The notes: generated by a model from the letters alone, not told the origin. A stretch of 33,479 nucleotides of DNA from Pseudomonas sp. P818 (GCF_000418555.1 NZ_ATKM01000010.1:1-33479); one strand, 5' to 3'; positions 7,673 to 19,567 are shown, counted from the stretch's first letter. Made by a program: numbers and translations.

Positions 7673-7855
7673 ATGAGCAAGAATCCCTGCATCAAGGTCT
7701 GTGAATTCGAAAAGGACATATGCCTGGGCTGCGGCCGCAGTCGCCAGGAGATAAAGGGCTGGAAGCGCCTGGACAAGCACGAGCGCCTGGCGCTATTGGC
7801 CGAGGCCGATATGCGCTTGCTGGCGCTGCAGGCGACCGGGCGACGCAAATACTGA
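7673..7855 (+). CDS. DUF1289 mini-protein with four conserved cysteines
   Basis: Protein of 60 residues of unknown function. Four cysteines are arranged CxxxC (6, 10) and CxxC (17, 20), followed by GRSRQEIKGWKRL, the hallmark of DUF1289. The pattern suggests a bound metal or Fe-S cluster, but this is not shown for the family. GGAG precedes the ATG at normal spacing. It lies 94 bases after scpB and 170 before rluB; the neighbourhood does not reveal the function. Confidence 0.85.
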   Translation: MSKNPCIKVCEFEKDICLGCGRSRQEIKGWKRLDKHERLALLAEADMRLLALQATGRRKY

Positions 7856-7975
7856 GGCGGGTGCTTGCTCTGGTCGCGCCTTGCGGACTCATCCGCCAAT
7901 CTTTGCCTCGGTGTCGTGAATACCGTGTTCGGGCGAATGCCGCAGCATCGTCTACCCTATGGGCTTTACTGCGCG

Positions 7976-7981
7976 TATGAT
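7976..7981 (+). promoter_or_regulatory. Probable -10 element for rluB
   Basis: TATGAT lies 44 bases before the rluB start, inside the 170-base gap after the DUF1289 gene. No good -35 is seen at the expected distance. Confidence 0.4.
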
Positions 7982-8025
7982 GCGCGCCCTTCGATCATCC
8001 ATTACTACACCGGGAGGTGCCCAAG

Positions 8026-9180
8026 ATGACTGAGCACGAACAACCGCGTCCTGCAGGCGAGAAACTGCAGAAAGTCCTGGCCCGTCTCGGGCTGGCCTCG
8101 CGTCGCGAGATAGAGACCTGGATCACCGAAGGTCGGGTCAAGGTCAATGGCGCCGCTGCCACCCTGGGCCAGCGTGTCGATGCCAACGATGCCATCGCCC
8201 TCGATGGCCGTCTGCTCAAGCGTGAAGAGATCACCGGTTCGGTTCGTCGCGTGCTGATCTACAACAAGCCTGACGGCGAGATCTGCACCCGTGATGACCC
8301 GGAAGGCCGTCCCACTGTTTTCGACCGCTTGCCGCGCCCGAAAGAGGGCCGCTGGATCAACATCGGGCGCCTCGATATCAACACCACCGGCCTGCTGCTG
8401 TTCACCACTGACGGTGAACTGGCCAACCGCCTGATGCACCCGTCCTATCAGATGGACCGCGAATACGCGGTGCGTGTACGTGGCGAGGTCACCGAGGAGA
8501 TGCTGGAGAACCTCAAGACCGGCGTCATGCTCGAGGATGGTCCGGCCAAGTTCACCGACATCAAGGAAGCCCCCGGTGGCGAGGGTTTCAACCACTGGTA
8601 TCACTGCGTGGTGATGGAAGGGCGTAACCGCGAAGTACGCCGTCTGTGGGAATCCCAGGGCCTGGTGGTCAGCCGCCTGAAGCGCGTGCGCTTCGGTCCG
8701 GTGTTCCTTACTTCCGAGTTGACCATGGGCCGCTGGCGCGAGATGGACCAGCGCGAAGTGGACATTCTCAGTGCCGAAGTCGGTCTGGCTCCGCAAGCGC
8801 TGCCGGCGATGAAGGAAAAGACCCGTGACAAACTCGATCGACTGCAGCGCAAGTCGGCCAAGCCTGTCGATGTCCGCGGCAAGCGCGTACTGCGTCCGGC
8901 CAAGGACGAAGCGGGCGCGGAGGGCGCACGCCCGAGCCGTGCGCCGCGCCGTGACGATGGCGAGCAGCGTGCTCCGCGCAGCCGTAAGGAAAGCGGCGAG
9001 CGTCGTGAGAACGGGCGCGGTACGCCAGTTGCCGAGCGCCCGAGTGACGTGAAGAAACGCCAGCCACGTCCGGCAGTGGAGCTGTCCGAGCGTCCGGCAC
9101 GCAAACCGCGCCCGGCGACGCCTGGCAAGCGTCCGCCATCGGGTGATGGTCAGCGCCCAGGCTTTGGCCGCAAACGCTGA
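8026..9180 (+). CDS. rluB: 23S rRNA pseudouridine(2605) synthase RluB
   Basis: Modifies a uridine in helix 90 of 23S rRNA near the peptidyl-transferase centre. The S4 RNA-binding domain (about 10-58) carries [17 protein letters not shown]. The catalytic domain has the RsuA-family motif [14 protein letters not shown] with the nucleophile Asp117. Residues about 260-384 form a long Arg/Lys/Pro-rich disordered tail, so the protein (384 residues) is longer than the E. coli form. The ATG at 8026 is preferred over the GTG at 8017 because the GGGAGG site at 8012-8017 overlaps that GTG and is well spaced for the ATG. The gene is monocistronic, ended by a strong terminator. Confidence 0.93.
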   Translation: MTEHEQPRPAGEKLQKVLARLGLASRREIETWITEGRVKVNGAAATLGQRVDANDAIALDGRLLKREEITGSVRRVLIYNKPDGEICTRDDPEGRPTVFDRLPRPKEGRWINIGRLDINTTGLLLFTTDGELANRLMHPSYQMDREYAVRVRGEVTEEMLENLKTGVMLEDGPAKFTDIKEAPGGEGFNHWYHCVVMEGRNREVRRLWESQGLVVSRLKRVRFGPVFLTSELTMGRWREMDQREVDILSAEVGLAPQALPAMKEKTRDKLDRLQRKSAKPVDVRGKRVLRPAKDEAGAEGARPSRAPRRDDGEQRAPRSRKESGERRENGRGTPVAERPSDVKKRQPRPAVELSERPARKPRPATPGKRPPSGDGQRPGFGRKR

Positions 9181-9186
9181 TAAACG

Positions 9187-9214
9187 AAAAGGGACTCCGC
9201 GGAGTCCCTTTTTT
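9187..9214. terminator. Bidirectional intrinsic terminator between rluB and the diguanylate cyclase gene
   Basis: A perfect palindrome GGGACTCCG/CGGAGTCCC (9191-9208) is flanked by AAAA on the left and TTTTTT on the right. It can stop rluB transcripts on the plus strand and, with four U residues, transcripts of the convergent minus-strand gene. Confidence 0.9.
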
Positions 9215-9231
9215 CATTCTGTGTCCTGGAT

Positions 9232-9281
9232 GTAGCTTGAAGCATTGCCTTCAGGGCATTCCCGGATTTCATCCGGGCTAC
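9232..9281. repeat. REP-like double hairpin
   Basis: GTAGC and GCTAC bracket a 50-base element with two hairpins: TGAAG/CTTCA, then CCCGGAT/ATCCGGG (9261-9277). The sequence resembles a dispersed extragenic palindrome seen between Pseudomonas genes. It lies between two convergent genes. Confidence 0.6.
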
Positions 9282-9292
9282 GCAGAGCGGCC

Positions 9293-10219
9293 TCAGCCGG
9301 CCATGGAGAGGCGGTTACGGCCTTCGCGTTTGGCCACATAGAGCGCGTTATCCGCGCGGCGCAGCAGGCTTTCGGCAGACTCACCCGGCAACAGGCTCGA
9401 ACAGCCCAGGCTGATGGAAACATCGATGGGGCGGCCGGCATCCAGGCATTGCAGTTCCAGCACCGCAAAGCGCAGACGCTCGCCCACCAGCGCCGCTCCC
9501 TCGCGGCTGGTGCCGGAGAGGATCACCAGAAACTCTTCGCCGCCGTAGCGAAAGACCATATCGATATTACGCAGCTGGTTCTTCAGGGTCTGGGCAACCG
9601 CTTTCAGCACCTGGTCACCGAGCGCATGGCCATGGCTGTCGTTGATGGTCTTGAAGTGGTCGATGTCGAGCATCAGCAGCGACAGTGGCTGCAGGTTACG
9701 GCGGGCCAGATCCACCTCACGCTGCAGCACCTGATCCATGGCGATGCGGTTGCCAGTGTCGGTCAACGGATCACGCAGAGCACTCTGCAGGGCAGTGCGG
9801 TAGAGGAGGGCATTGCGCAGGGGGAACAGCAGGCAGGCCAGCAACGATTCCAGTTGCGCCAGCTCGTCGTCGGAAAAACGCTGCTTGCGCCGGAAGATCA
9901 GCTCACCCAGGTATTCCCCTTCGTGGCTCAGGCGATAGCCGGCCGAGTGCGGTGCTCGCTCACCCAGTTCCAGACGCAGATCGTGGGAGGGATGCTGAAA
10001 GGCCAGAGCGTCGAGCGGCACCAGACGCTGCACTTCGCGAAAGAACAGGCTGAGGATGCGCTCCACATCCAGGCTGGTCTGCAGTTGCAGGCTCAGCTGG
10101 TGGCGCAGTTCCACCAGGCTGGCGGGCTTGAGCGGCAGATTGCGGCTGCCGGTAAAGCCGAGACGCTGCAGTTTGGCCGCGTCGAAATCGATGGTGTTGG
10201 AGTGGCTGGGGGGGACCAT
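9293..10219 (-). CDS. GGDEF diguanylate cyclase with N-terminal GAF-like domain
   Basis: Synthesises the second messenger cyclic di-GMP from two GTP. Residues about 40-140 look like a GAF-type sensory domain. The GGDEF domain (about 145-305) has DPLTDTGNR, the metal site LDIDHF (Asp185, Asp187) and an intact active-site signature GGEEF at 226-230. An inhibitory I-site RNID (217-220) lies exactly five residues upstream, so product feedback is likely. No membrane helix is seen, so it is cytoplasmic. It corresponds in position (next to rluB) to the P. aeruginosa gene PA3177, as I recall. A sigma54-like promoter lies just upstream. Confidence 0.92.
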   Translation of the reverse strand: MVPPSHSNTIDFDAAKLQRLGFTGSRNLPLKPASLVELRHQLSLQLQTSLDVERILSLFFREVQRLVPLDALAFQHPSHDLRLELGERAPHSAGYRLSHEGEYLGELIFRRKQRFSDDELAQLESLLACLLFPLRNALLYRTALQSALRDPLTDTGNRIAMDQVLQREVDLARRNLQPLSLLMLDIDHFKTINDSHGHALGDQVLKAVAQTLKNQLRNIDMVFRYGGEEFLVILSGTSREGAALVGERLRFAVLELQCLDAGRPIDVSISLGCSSLLPGESAESLLRRADNALYVAKREGRNRLSMAG

Positions 10220-10260
10220 GGAGCTGAACCTCTGGCGCGATGGTGCGACGAGAGGGTTAG

Positions 10261-10277
10261 AGCGAATTCCATGCCAA
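10261..10277 (-). promoter_or_regulatory. Sigma54 (RpoN)-like -24/-12 promoter of the diguanylate cyclase gene
   Basis: Read on the minus strand the site is TTGGCATGGAATTCGCT, which has the invariant GG and GC separated by exactly ten bases and differs from the RpoN consensus at two positions. It ends 42 bases before the start codon. An inverted repeat ATGCCA-N12-TGGCAT (10271-10294) overlaps its -24 half. No enhancer-binding-protein site was identified. Confidence 0.5.
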
Positions 10278-10460
10278 CTGGTTCATGCTGGCATAAAGCC
10301 TTGTGAAGTCAGTCACTTAGATAATCTTGAAGAGGCTGCTCGGCAAGCAGTTGCCGGTTGTCTGGCGGCACTGGTGGCAATGTGCTGCCGCATGGCAATG
10401 GACGTGGCGGATTTCTGTCGCAGCATGGCCCGCTGTCCCGAGCGGGCCATGATGTGTTGA

Positions 10461-11201
10461 TTACTGGGCGTCGAACGCCTGGCCGTTGACGCCCTTGCTG
10501 TCCGGACCCATCAGGTACAGATAGAGCGGCATGATCTCCTCGGGTGCGGGGCGCGTTGCCGGGTTTTCCCCGGGGTAGGCCTGGGCGCGCATGGCGGTAC
10601 GGGTGGCGCCCGGGTTGATGCTGTTGGCGCGCACGTTGGCGATACCGTCCAGCTCGTCGGCCATTACCTGCATCAGGCCTTCGGTGGCGAACTTGGAGAC
10701 CGCGTAGGCGCCCCAATAGGCCCGGCCCTTGCGCCCGACGCTGCTGGAGGTGAAAACCACCGAGGCATCCTGCGACAGCTTGAGCAGCGGCAACAGGGTG
10801 CTGCTGAGCATGAACATGGCGTTGACGTTGACGTGCATCACGCGCATGAAGTTGTCGCCGGAGAGTTGTTCCAGCGGCGTGCGCGGGCCGAGAATCGAGG
10901 CGTTGTGCAGCAGGCCGTCGAGGCGGCCGAATTCGTTCTCGATCATCACTGCCAGCTCGTCGTACTGGTGCGGCAGAGCGGTTTCCAGGTTGAAGGGGAT
11001 CACCACCGGCTGCGGATGACCGGCGGCCTCGATTTCGTCATACACCTGGCTCAGATTGGCTTCGGTCTTGCCCAGCAGCAGGACGGTGGCGCCGTGTGCG
11101 GCAAAGCTCTTGGCGGCGGCTGCGCCGATACCGCGGCCGGCGCCGGTGATCAGGATGACGCGATCCTTGAGCAGGTCTGGGCGGGCGGTGTAGTCGAACA
11201 T
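10461..11201 (-). CDS. yciK: YciK-family short-chain oxidoreductase
   Basis: NAD(P)-dependent SDR protein of 246 residues; the physiological substrate is unknown. The Rossmann motif TGAGRGIG is at residues 19-26, NAS at 100-102, the catalytic Ser near 153, and YxxxK as Tyr166/Lys170. The sequence follows E. coli YciK closely. The ATG at 11201 has AAGGA seven bases ahead; an upstream in-frame start would run through the repeat before the gene. It is the third gene of the ubiG-mupP-yciK set, separated from mupP by a REP-like element. A 26-base palindrome (10425-10450) lies downstream, but without a U tract. Confidence 0.9.
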   Translation of the reverse strand: MFDYTARPDLLKDRVILITGAGRGIGAAAAKSFAAHGATVLLLGKTEANLSQVYDEIEAAGHPQPVVIPFNLETALPHQYDELAVMIENEFGRLDGLLHNASILGPRTPLEQLSGDNFMRVMHVNVNAMFMLSSTLLPLLKLSQDASVVFTSSSVGRKGRAYWGAYAVSKFATEGLMQVMADELDGIANVRANSINPGATRTAMRAQAYPGENPATRPAPEEIMPLYLYLMGPDSKGVNGQAFDAQ

Positions 11202-11230
11202 GTGAGGATCCTTCGGAGAACTCTTGAGGG

Positions 11231-11282
11231 TAGGGCGGGTGCAACCCGCCAAATGGGAGAATGGCGGGTTTTACCCGCCCTA
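11231..11282. repeat. REP-like element with perfect terminal inverted repeats
   Basis: TAGGGCGGGT and its exact complement ACCCGCCCTA end a 52-base element containing two hairpins (GGCGGGT-GCA-ACCCGCC type). It lies in the gap between mupP and yciK, within the probable operon, where it may affect mRNA stability. Confidence 0.7.
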
Positions 11283-11287
11283 GGTGA

Positions 11288-11959
11288 TCAGCAGCCGCAG
11301 AGAGCGCGGTCGAGTACGGCGCGTAATTCCTGCGGATGATCCACCACCACGTCGGCGCCCCAGTTGCGCGGGTTGTCTTCGGGGTGGATATAGCCGTAGG
11401 TGACCGCGGCGGTGCGGCAGCCGGCGGCGCGGCCGGATTCGATGTCGCGTTCGTCGTCGCCGATGAACAGCACTTCTTGCGGCTGTACGCCGATCTTTTC
11501 GCAGGCCAGCAGCAGCATGTCCGGTGCCGGTTTGCTCTGCGCCACGTGGTCCGGACACACCAGCACGGCCGAGCGCTCGGCGAGATTCAGGCGCTGCATG
11601 ATCGGCTCGGCATAGCGCAGCGGCTTGTTGGTGGCCACGCCCCACGGCAGGCGCGCCTGCTCGATGTCGGCTAGCAGTGCTTCGATGCCGTCGAAGGGGC
11701 GAGTCAGCACCGCGCAATGCTCCTGATAACGTTCGAGGAACTCCTGGCGCAGGGCCTCGAAGGCGGCCGAGTCCGGGGCCTCATCGAAGGCGCAGGCAAC
11801 CATGGCGCGTGCGCCGCCGGATACCTGGTCACGAATGATCTTGTCTGCCAGTGGCGGCAGACCGCGAGCAGCGCGCATGGCCTGGGTAATGGCGATGAAA
11901 TCCGGCGCCGAATCGAGCAGGGTGCCGTCCATATCGAAAAGAACTGCCTTCAAACGCAT
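11288..11959 (-). CDS. mupP: N-acetylmuramic acid 6-phosphate phosphatase MupP
   Basis: HAD-superfamily phosphatase of 223 residues. In Pseudomonas, MupP dephosphorylates MurNAc-6-P in the peptidoglycan recycling route that by-passes de novo UDP-MurNAc synthesis and contributes to fosfomycin tolerance. HAD motif I is FDMDGT (Asp9, Asp11), motif II lies in GVATNKP, the Lys is in QSKPAPDM, and motif IV is GDDERD. Without the ubiG neighbour it could be taken for phosphoglycolate phosphatase. The ATG at 11959 is favoured by AAGGAG at good spacing; the GTG at 11968 touches the ribosome site. The gene begins 5 bases after the ubiG stop. Confidence 0.88.
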   Translation of the reverse strand: MRLKAVLFDMDGTLLDSAPDFIAITQAMRAARGLPPLADKIIRDQVSGGARAMVACAFDEAPDSAAFEALRQEFLERYQEHCAVLTRPFDGIEALLADIEQARLPWGVATNKPLRYAEPIMQRLNLAERSAVLVCPDHVAQSKPAPDMLLLACEKIGVQPQEVLFIGDDERDIESGRAAGCRTAAVTYGYIHPEDNPRNWGADVVVDHPQELRAVLDRALCGC

Positions 11960-11964
11960 GCGTC

Positions 11965-12663
11965 TCACTCCTTGCGCAGCGTCTGGATCATGTAGTTGAC
12001 GTCGACATCGGCCGCCAGCTTGTAATGCTTGGTCAGCGGGTTGTAGGTCAGGCCGATGATGTCCTTGACCTCCAGCCCGGCTGCGCGGCTCCAGGCGCCC
12101 AGTTCCGAGGGGCGGATGAATTTCTTGAAGTCGTGGGTGCCGCGCGGCAGCAGGCGCAGGATGTACTCGGCGCCGATCACCGCGAACAGGTAGGACTTCG
12201 GGTTGCGGTTGATGGTGGAGAAGAACACCTGGCCGCCCGGCTTGACCAGTCTGTGGCAGGCACGGATCACCGAGGACGGGTCGGGCACGTGCTCGAGCAT
12301 CTCCAGGCAGGTCACCACGTCGAACTGGCCTGGCATTTCCTCAGCCAGGGCTTCGGCGGTGATCTGTCGGTAGTCGACTTCGACGCCCGACTCCAACTGG
12401 TGCAGCTGGGCGACCGAAAGCGGCGCCTCACCCATGTCGATGCCGGTGACGGTGGCGCCGCGCTGGGCCATGGCCTCACTGAGGATGCCGCCGCCACAAC
12501 CAACGTCCAGGACGCGCTTGCCGGCCAGGCCGACACGCTCGTCGATCCAGTTGACCCGCAGTGGGTTGATGTCGTGCAGGGGTTTGAACTCGCTCTCGCG
12601 GTCCCACCAGCGGTGTGCCAGGGCCTCGAATTTGGCGATTTCGGCGCGGTCGACGTTGCTCAT
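11965..12663 (-). CDS. ubiG: Ubiquinone biosynthesis O-methyltransferase UbiG
   Basis: SAM-dependent methyltransferase that carries out both O-methylations in ubiquinone synthesis. In its 232 residues the SAM motif [10 protein letters not shown] is at 51-59, the acidic residue after strand 2 is in TGIDMGE, and post-motif sequence [10 protein letters not shown] follows. [10 protein letters not shown] near the start and GLTYNPLTK near the end are family-specific. The ATG at 12663 gives the usual N-terminus MSNVDRAEI. It is the first gene of the ubiG-mupP-yciK operon. No clear promoter was found in the 127 bases upstream. Confidence 0.95.
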   Translation of the reverse strand: MSNVDRAEIAKFEALAHRWWDRESEFKPLHDINPLRVNWIDERVGLAGKRVLDVGCGGGILSEAMAQRGATVTGIDMGEAPLSVAQLHQLESGVEVDYRQITAEALAEEMPGQFDVVTCLEMLEHVPDPSSVIRACHRLVKPGGQVFFSTINRNPKSYLFAVIGAEYILRLLPRGTHDFKKFIRPSELGAWSRAAGLEVKDIIGLTYNPLTKHYKLAADVDVNYMIQTLRKE

Positions 12664-12790
12664 AAGCATCTCTTTCAAAGCAGGGAAAGCGTATTGCCGC
12701 CATGTTGCCAGTTTCGGCGCCGGCTTGGGACGGCTCGGGGTCGTTCAATGTATGTCAGTTTGTCGCAGTGGTGTTGCCGCCTTGCTGCGA

Positions 12791-14110
12791 TCACTTCCTG
12801 GCGATTTTCTCGCCCCAGGCGCGGGCCTTGGCGATCAGCTCGCCTTCGTCCATGCGCGTCAGGCGCCCATCGTCCAGCAGCTGCTTGCCACCGACCCAGA
12901 GGTGTTTCACGCAGTCTCTGCCGCTGGCATAGATCAGTTGCGATACCGGGTCATAGATCGGCTGCTGGGTTAGGCCGGAAAGATCGAAAGCGACCACGTC
13001 GGCCAGTTTGCCCGGCTCCAGGGAGCCGGTCTGGGTTTCCAGGCCCAGTGCGCGGGCGCCATTGAGGGTGGCCATGCGCAAGGCGCTGTGGGCATTGAGG
13101 GCGGTGGCTGACCCGGCGACGGCCTTGGCCAGCAGGGCGGCGGTGCGGGTTTCGCTCAGCAGATCGAGATCATTGTTGCTGGCGGCGCCATCGGTGCCGA
13201 CGGCGACGTTGACACCGGCCTGCCACAGACGCTCGACCGGGCAGAAGCCGCTGGCCAGCTTCAGGTTGGATTCGGGGCAATGCACGACGCTGCAGTTGTG
13301 CTCGACCAGCAGCGCCAGATCCTCGTCATCGATCTGCGTCATGTGCACCGCCTGAAAGCGCGGGCCAAGCAGACCGAGGCGGGCCAGGCGCGCCAGCGGG
13401 CGCTCGCCGTGCTTGGCGACGGCTTCGGCTACCTCCTGAGCGGTTTCGTGCACGTGCATATGAATGCCGGCATCCAGCTCGTCAGCCAGCACGCGAATCT
13501 GCTCGAGCTTGTCGTCGCTCACCGTGTACGGCGCGTGGGGGCCGAAGGCGATGCGGATGCGTGGGTGTTGCTTGAGGTCATCGAACAGTTGCAGGCCCTT
13601 GCGCAGCGCCTCGGCAGCGTTGAGCGCGCCGGGCACCGGGAAGTCCAGCACGGGTACGGTGATCTGCGCCCGTACGCCGGCGTTGTGCACGCACTCGCAG
13701 GCTACCTGCGGGTAGAAGTACATGTCGGAGAAGCAGCTGATGCCGCCCTTGATCTGTTCGGCGATGGCCAGGTCAGTACCGTCGCGGACGAAATCCTCGT
13801 CGACCCACTTACCCTCGGCGGGCCAGATGTGCTCATGCAGCCAGGTCATCAGTGGCAGGTCGTCGGCGATGCCGCGCAGCAGGGACATTGCGGCGTGGCC
13901 GTGGGCGTTGATCAGCCCCGGCGCGAGCAGGCACTGAGGCAGTTCGCGCACCTCCTTCGCTGGGTGGCGCAGCGCTTCGGCGCGCGGCGCGATCAGGGCG
14001 ATGCGCCCGCCGCGGATGCCCAGGCCATGATCGCGCAATACAACCCCGGCTGGCTCCACGGGCACCAGCCAGGTGGGCAGCAGCAACAGGTCGAGAGGGG
14101 ATTCGGGCAT
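12791..14110 (-). CDS. mtaD: 5-methylthioadenosine / S-adenosylhomocysteine deaminase
   Basis: Amidohydrolase (TRZ/ATZ type) of 439 residues that deaminates methylthioadenosine to methylthioinosine; the P. aeruginosa relative PA3170 has this reported activity in MTA salvage. Metal ligands are visible: NAHGH (His70, His72), HMHVHE in the middle, and the Asp of [19 protein letters not shown] and VHMTQ complete the barrel motifs, and nothing essential appears missing. The ATG at 14110 gives the family start; the ribosome site is weak. It is transcribed divergently from mtnA, which encodes a later step of the same pathway. Confidence 0.9.
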   Translation of the reverse strand: MPESPLDLLLLPTWLVPVEPAGVVLRDHGLGIRGGRIALIAPRAEALRHPAKEVRELPQCLLAPGLINAHGHAAMSLLRGIADDLPLMTWLHEHIWPAEGKWVDEDFVRDGTDLAIAEQIKGGISCFSDMYFYPQVACECVHNAGVRAQITVPVLDFPVPGALNAAEALRKGLQLFDDLKQHPRIRIAFGPHAPYTVSDDKLEQIRVLADELDAGIHMHVHETAQEVAEAVAKHGERPLARLARLGLLGPRFQAVHMTQIDDEDLALLVEHNCSVVHCPESNLKLASGFCPVERLWQAGVNVAVGTDGAASNNDLDLLSETRTAALLAKAVAGSATALNAHSALRMATLNGARALGLETQTGSLEPGKLADVVAFDLSGLTQQPIYDPVSQLIYASGRDCVKHLWVGGKQLLDDGRLTRMDEGELIAKARAWGEKIARK

Positions 14111-14227
14111 GAGGGCGTCCGTCTGGCTTGATCGATGCAAGGAAGGTCGCCAGTGTATAGATGAACGCGCGTAGCTTGAAGTCGTGAGGACGTGCCGGAT
14201 TGTTCGGCTGGTATCTGCCTGTCTGAG

Positions 14228-14233
14228 TATAAT
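14228..14233 (+). promoter_or_regulatory. -10 element for mtnA
   Basis: A perfect TATAAT lies 37 bases before the mtnA start. The sequence 17 bases upstream has no good -35 match. It lies in the 160-base divergent gap with mtaD. Confidence 0.5.
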
Positions 14234-14270
14234 TCGCGGCTTTTTTGATGGTTATCAGGTGGAGAGCGCG

Positions 14271-15347
14271 ATGCGCGAGCAATTGCTGGCGGTGGAGAAG
14301 GTTCAGGCAATCGAGTGGCGCGATGGCGCGCTGCACTTGCTCGATCAGCGCCTGTTGCCGCATCGGCAGGTCTGGTTGCGCTGCGATACCGCCGCCGAAG
14401 TGGTCGACGCGATAAGCGACATGGTGGTGCGTGGCTCGCCGGCCATTGGCATCGCCGCTGCCTATGGTCTGGTTTTGGGGGCTCGCGCCCGGCTGCAGGC
14501 TGGCGGTGATTGGCGCGAGGCATTGGAGGTCGACATCGCCAGCCTGGAGCAATCGCGCCCAGCGGCGGCGAATCTGTTCTGGGCGTTGCAGCGCATGCGT
14601 GAGCGCCTGGCGCGGATCAAGCATGGCGACGATGTCCTTGCTCTTCTCGAGGCCGAGGCGGTCGGTATTCATCTCAGCGACCGTGAAGCGAATCTGACCA
14701 TGGCGCAGCTGGGTATGGAGCTGATTCGCAGACATCAGGGCAATTCGCAGGTGTTGCTGACACACGGCAATGCCGGTGCATTGGCCACGGGCGGCTTCGG
14801 TACTGCGTTGGGGGTGATCCGCGCAGCGCATCTCGAGGGGCTGATCGAGCATGTCTATGTCGATGAAACTCGCCCCGATCTGCTGGGTGCGCGGCTGAGC
14901 GCCTGGGAGCTGGCCGGCGACGGCGTGTCGGTCAGCCTCAATGCCGATGCGGCTGCGGCGCACCTGATGAAAACCAGGGGCGTCACCTGGGTGATCGTTG
15001 GCGCAGACCGCATTGCCGCCAATGGTGATGTGGCCAATACCGTCGGCACCTATCAGCTGGCGGTCAACGCCATGCATCACGGCGTGCGCCTGATGGTGGT
15101 GGCGCCGAGCTCGACCATTGACATGGGGCTGGAGAGTGGCGAGGACATCCTGCTCGAAGAGCGTGACGGGGGCGAGTTGCTGAAGGTCGCGGGCCAGTGC
15201 GTGGCAGCGGATGTGCCTGCGGTCAATCCGGTGTTCGATGTGACACCTGCCGATCTGGTTGACTACATCGTGACCGAGAAAGGCGTGGTCGAGCGGCCCG
15301 ACAGCGCCAAACTGGCGCAACTGATGTGCCGCAAGCGCCTGCATTGA
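14271..15347 (+). CDS. mtnA: MtnA-family protein (methylthioribose-1-phosphate isomerase homologue) with altered active site
   Basis: By length (358) and overall sequence this is MtnA, which isomerises 5-methylthioribose-1-phosphate to the ribulose form in methionine salvage. The fold marks are there: [13 protein letters not shown] (54-66), [22 protein letters not shown] with the proton donor Asp246, and FDVTPADL. However, residues that the family keeps are changed. The catalytic Cys166 is Gly (HGNAGALAT), the substrate-binding Gln205 is Leu (DLLGARL), Lys257 of the NK pair is Thr (NTVGT), and DIPIEER is DILLEER. The frame is open from end to end and has a GGTGGAG ribosome site. So the gene is kept, but the classical reaction is doubtful: it may be a diverged isomerase or a non-catalytic relative. 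Confidence 0.88.
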   Translation: MREQLLAVEKVQAIEWRDGALHLLDQRLLPHRQVWLRCDTAAEVVDAISDMVVRGSPAIGIAAAYGLVLGARARLQAGGDWREALEVDIASLEQSRPAAANLFWALQRMRERLARIKHGDDVLALLEAEAVGIHLSDREANLTMAQLGMELIRRHQGNSQVLLTHGNAGALATGGFGTALGVIRAAHLEGLIEHVYVDETRPDLLGARLSAWELAGDGVSVSLNADAAAAHLMKTRGVTWVIVGADRIAANGDVANTVGTYQLAVNAMHHGVRLMVVAPSSTIDMGLESGEDILLEERDGGELLKVAGQCVAADVPAVNPVFDVTPADLVDYIVTEKGVVERPDSAKLAQLMCRKRLH

Positions 15348-15571
15348 CCAGGCCATGCGCAGGCCTGAGCGGGGTAGGTGTGCGGCACGCTTTGTGGTAA
15401 TCTCCGGCAGTTTTCAAGGGCGCTGACTGCAGGCGCCCTCACTGCATCGAATCGTGACATAACTCGTTGATTTGTCGTGAGTCGCTGATGGCCTGAGGCT
15501 ATCGCGACGTGCTCCATGGCGTTCAGGAAGAATGACGCGGAGTTTCACCAGAAAAAGGAACCAGGCTTCTC
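15348..15571 (+). other. Leader region of gyrA
   Basis: The 224 bases between mtnA and gyrA hold two hairpins: CAGGCC/GGCCTG at 15349-15367, directly after the mtnA stop but without a U tract, and AGGGCGC/GCGCCCT at 15417-15439. A weak -10 candidate TAATCT lies at 15398-15403. No gene is seen here. Confidence 0.4.
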
Positions 15572-18340
<2,769 letters not shown>

Positions 18341-18350
18341 AGTCGGGCTT

Positions 18351-18412
18351 TGTGGGAGGGGCCGGGCGGCGTTCCGATTAGCGGCGACAGTCGCGGCTAA
18401 AGCCCCTCCCAC
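18351..18412. repeat. REP-like palindromic element after gyrA
   Basis: Outer arms GTGGGAGGGGC and GCCCCTCCCAC enclose a second imperfect hairpin TTAGCGGCGA/TCGCGGCTAA (about 18378-18400). This matches the common Pseudomonas extragenic palindrome type with a GTGGGAGGGGCTTTAGCCGC core. It starts 10 bases after the gyrA stop and may act as a transcript end. Confidence 0.7.
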
Positions 18413-18480
18413 GGTACGGCAGACAGTTTGGACATGCCATCGCCTGGTGGTGGCGTTCTGTGAATCTGAGAGAGACAGAC

Positions 18481-19566
18481 GTGAGCAAGCGAGCTTTTAA
18501 CTTCTGCGCCGGCCCCGCCGCGCTGCCGACCGCTGTACTGCAACGCGCCCAGGCCGAGATGCTCGACTGGCAAGGCAAGGGCCTCTCGGTGATGGAGATG
18601 AGCCATCGCAGCGACGAGTACGTGGCTATCGCCAGCCAGGCCGAGCAGGACCTGCGTGATCTGCTCGCCGTGCCCAGCGACTACAAGGTGCTGTTCCTGC
18701 AGGGCGGCGCCAGCCAGCAGTTCGCTGAGATCCCGCTCAACCTGCTGCCGGAAGACGGCGTGGCCGACTACGTCGAGACCGGCATCTGGTCGAAGAAGGC
18801 CATTGAGGAGGCTCGTCGCTACGGCGCCATCAATGTCGCCGCCAGCGCCAAGTCCTACGACTACTTCGCCATTCCCGGGCAGAACGACTGGCAACTGTCG
18901 AAGAATGCCGCCTATGTGCATTACTGCAGCAACGAGACCATCGGCGGTCTGCAGTTCGACTGGGTGCCGCAGACCGGCGATATTCCGCTGGTGGTGGACA
19001 TGTCCTCGGACATTCTCTCGCGCCCCATCGACGTCTCGCAGTTCGGTCTGATCTACGCCGGTGCGCAGAAGAACATCGGCCCCAGCGGCCTGGTGGTGGT
19101 GATCGTTCGTGAGGACCTGCTCGGCCGCGCCCGCTCCAGCTGCCCGACCATGCTCGACTACAAGATCTCGGCCGACAACGGCTCGATGTACAACACCCCG
19201 GCCACCTATTCCTGGTACCTGTCCGGCCTGGTATTCCAGTGGCTCAAGGAGCAGGGCGGCGTCGAGGCCATGGAGCGCGTCAACCGCGCCAAGAAGGACC
19301 TGCTGTACAAGGCCATCGACAGCAGCGATTTCTACAGCAACCCCATCGCTCATAACGCCCGTTCCTGGATGAACGTGCCGTTCCGCCTGGCCGATGAGAA
19401 GCTGGACAAGGCCTTCCTGGCTGGCGCCGATGAGCGTGGCCTGCTCAACCTCAAGGGCCACCGTTCGGTGGGCGGCATGCGCGCTTCCATCTACAACGCC
19501 GTCGGCCTGGACGCCGTCGAGGCGCTGGTGGCCTATATGGCCGAGTTCGAGAAGGAGCACGCCTGA
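18481..19566 (+). CDS. serC: Phosphoserine aminotransferase SerC
   Basis: PLP enzyme that makes 3-phosphoserine in serine synthesis and also serves pyridoxal phosphate synthesis. In its 361 residues the ligands are complete: Arg43, Trp103, Thr153, Asp173, Gln196, and the Schiff-base Lys197 in YAGAQKNIG. The start is the GTG at 18481, which gives MSKRAFNFCAGPAALP; the earlier in-frame GTG would add residues foreign to the family. It is the first gene of the serC-pheA-cysC-hisC-tyrA/aroA-cmk series, one base ahead of pheA. Confidence 0.96.
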   Translation: MSKRAFNFCAGPAALPTAVLQRAQAEMLDWQGKGLSVMEMSHRSDEYVAIASQAEQDLRDLLAVPSDYKVLFLQGGASQQFAEIPLNLLPEDGVADYVETGIWSKKAIEEARRYGAINVAASAKSYDYFAIPGQNDWQLSKNAAYVHYCSNETIGGLQFDWVPQTGDIPLVVDMSSDILSRPIDVSQFGLIYAGAQKNIGPSGLVVVIVREDLLGRARSSCPTMLDYKISADNGSMYNTPATYSWYLSGLVFQWLKEQGGVEAMERVNRAKKDLLYKAIDSSDFYSNPIAHNARSWMNVPFRLADEKLDKAFLAGADERGLLNLKGHRSVGGMRASIYNAVGLDAVEALVAYMAEFEKEHA

Positions 19567-19567
19567 T

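Noticed and set aside
10313..10450. 45-codon minus-strand frame just after yciK
   Set aside because: It starts within a palindrome, has no ribosome site, and its Arg/Ala/Ser-rich product shows no recognisable feature.
10425..10450. Perfect 10-bp stem after the yciK stop as a terminator
   Set aside because: No U tract on the minus strand follows it; it may still protect the mRNA end, but I do not call a terminator.
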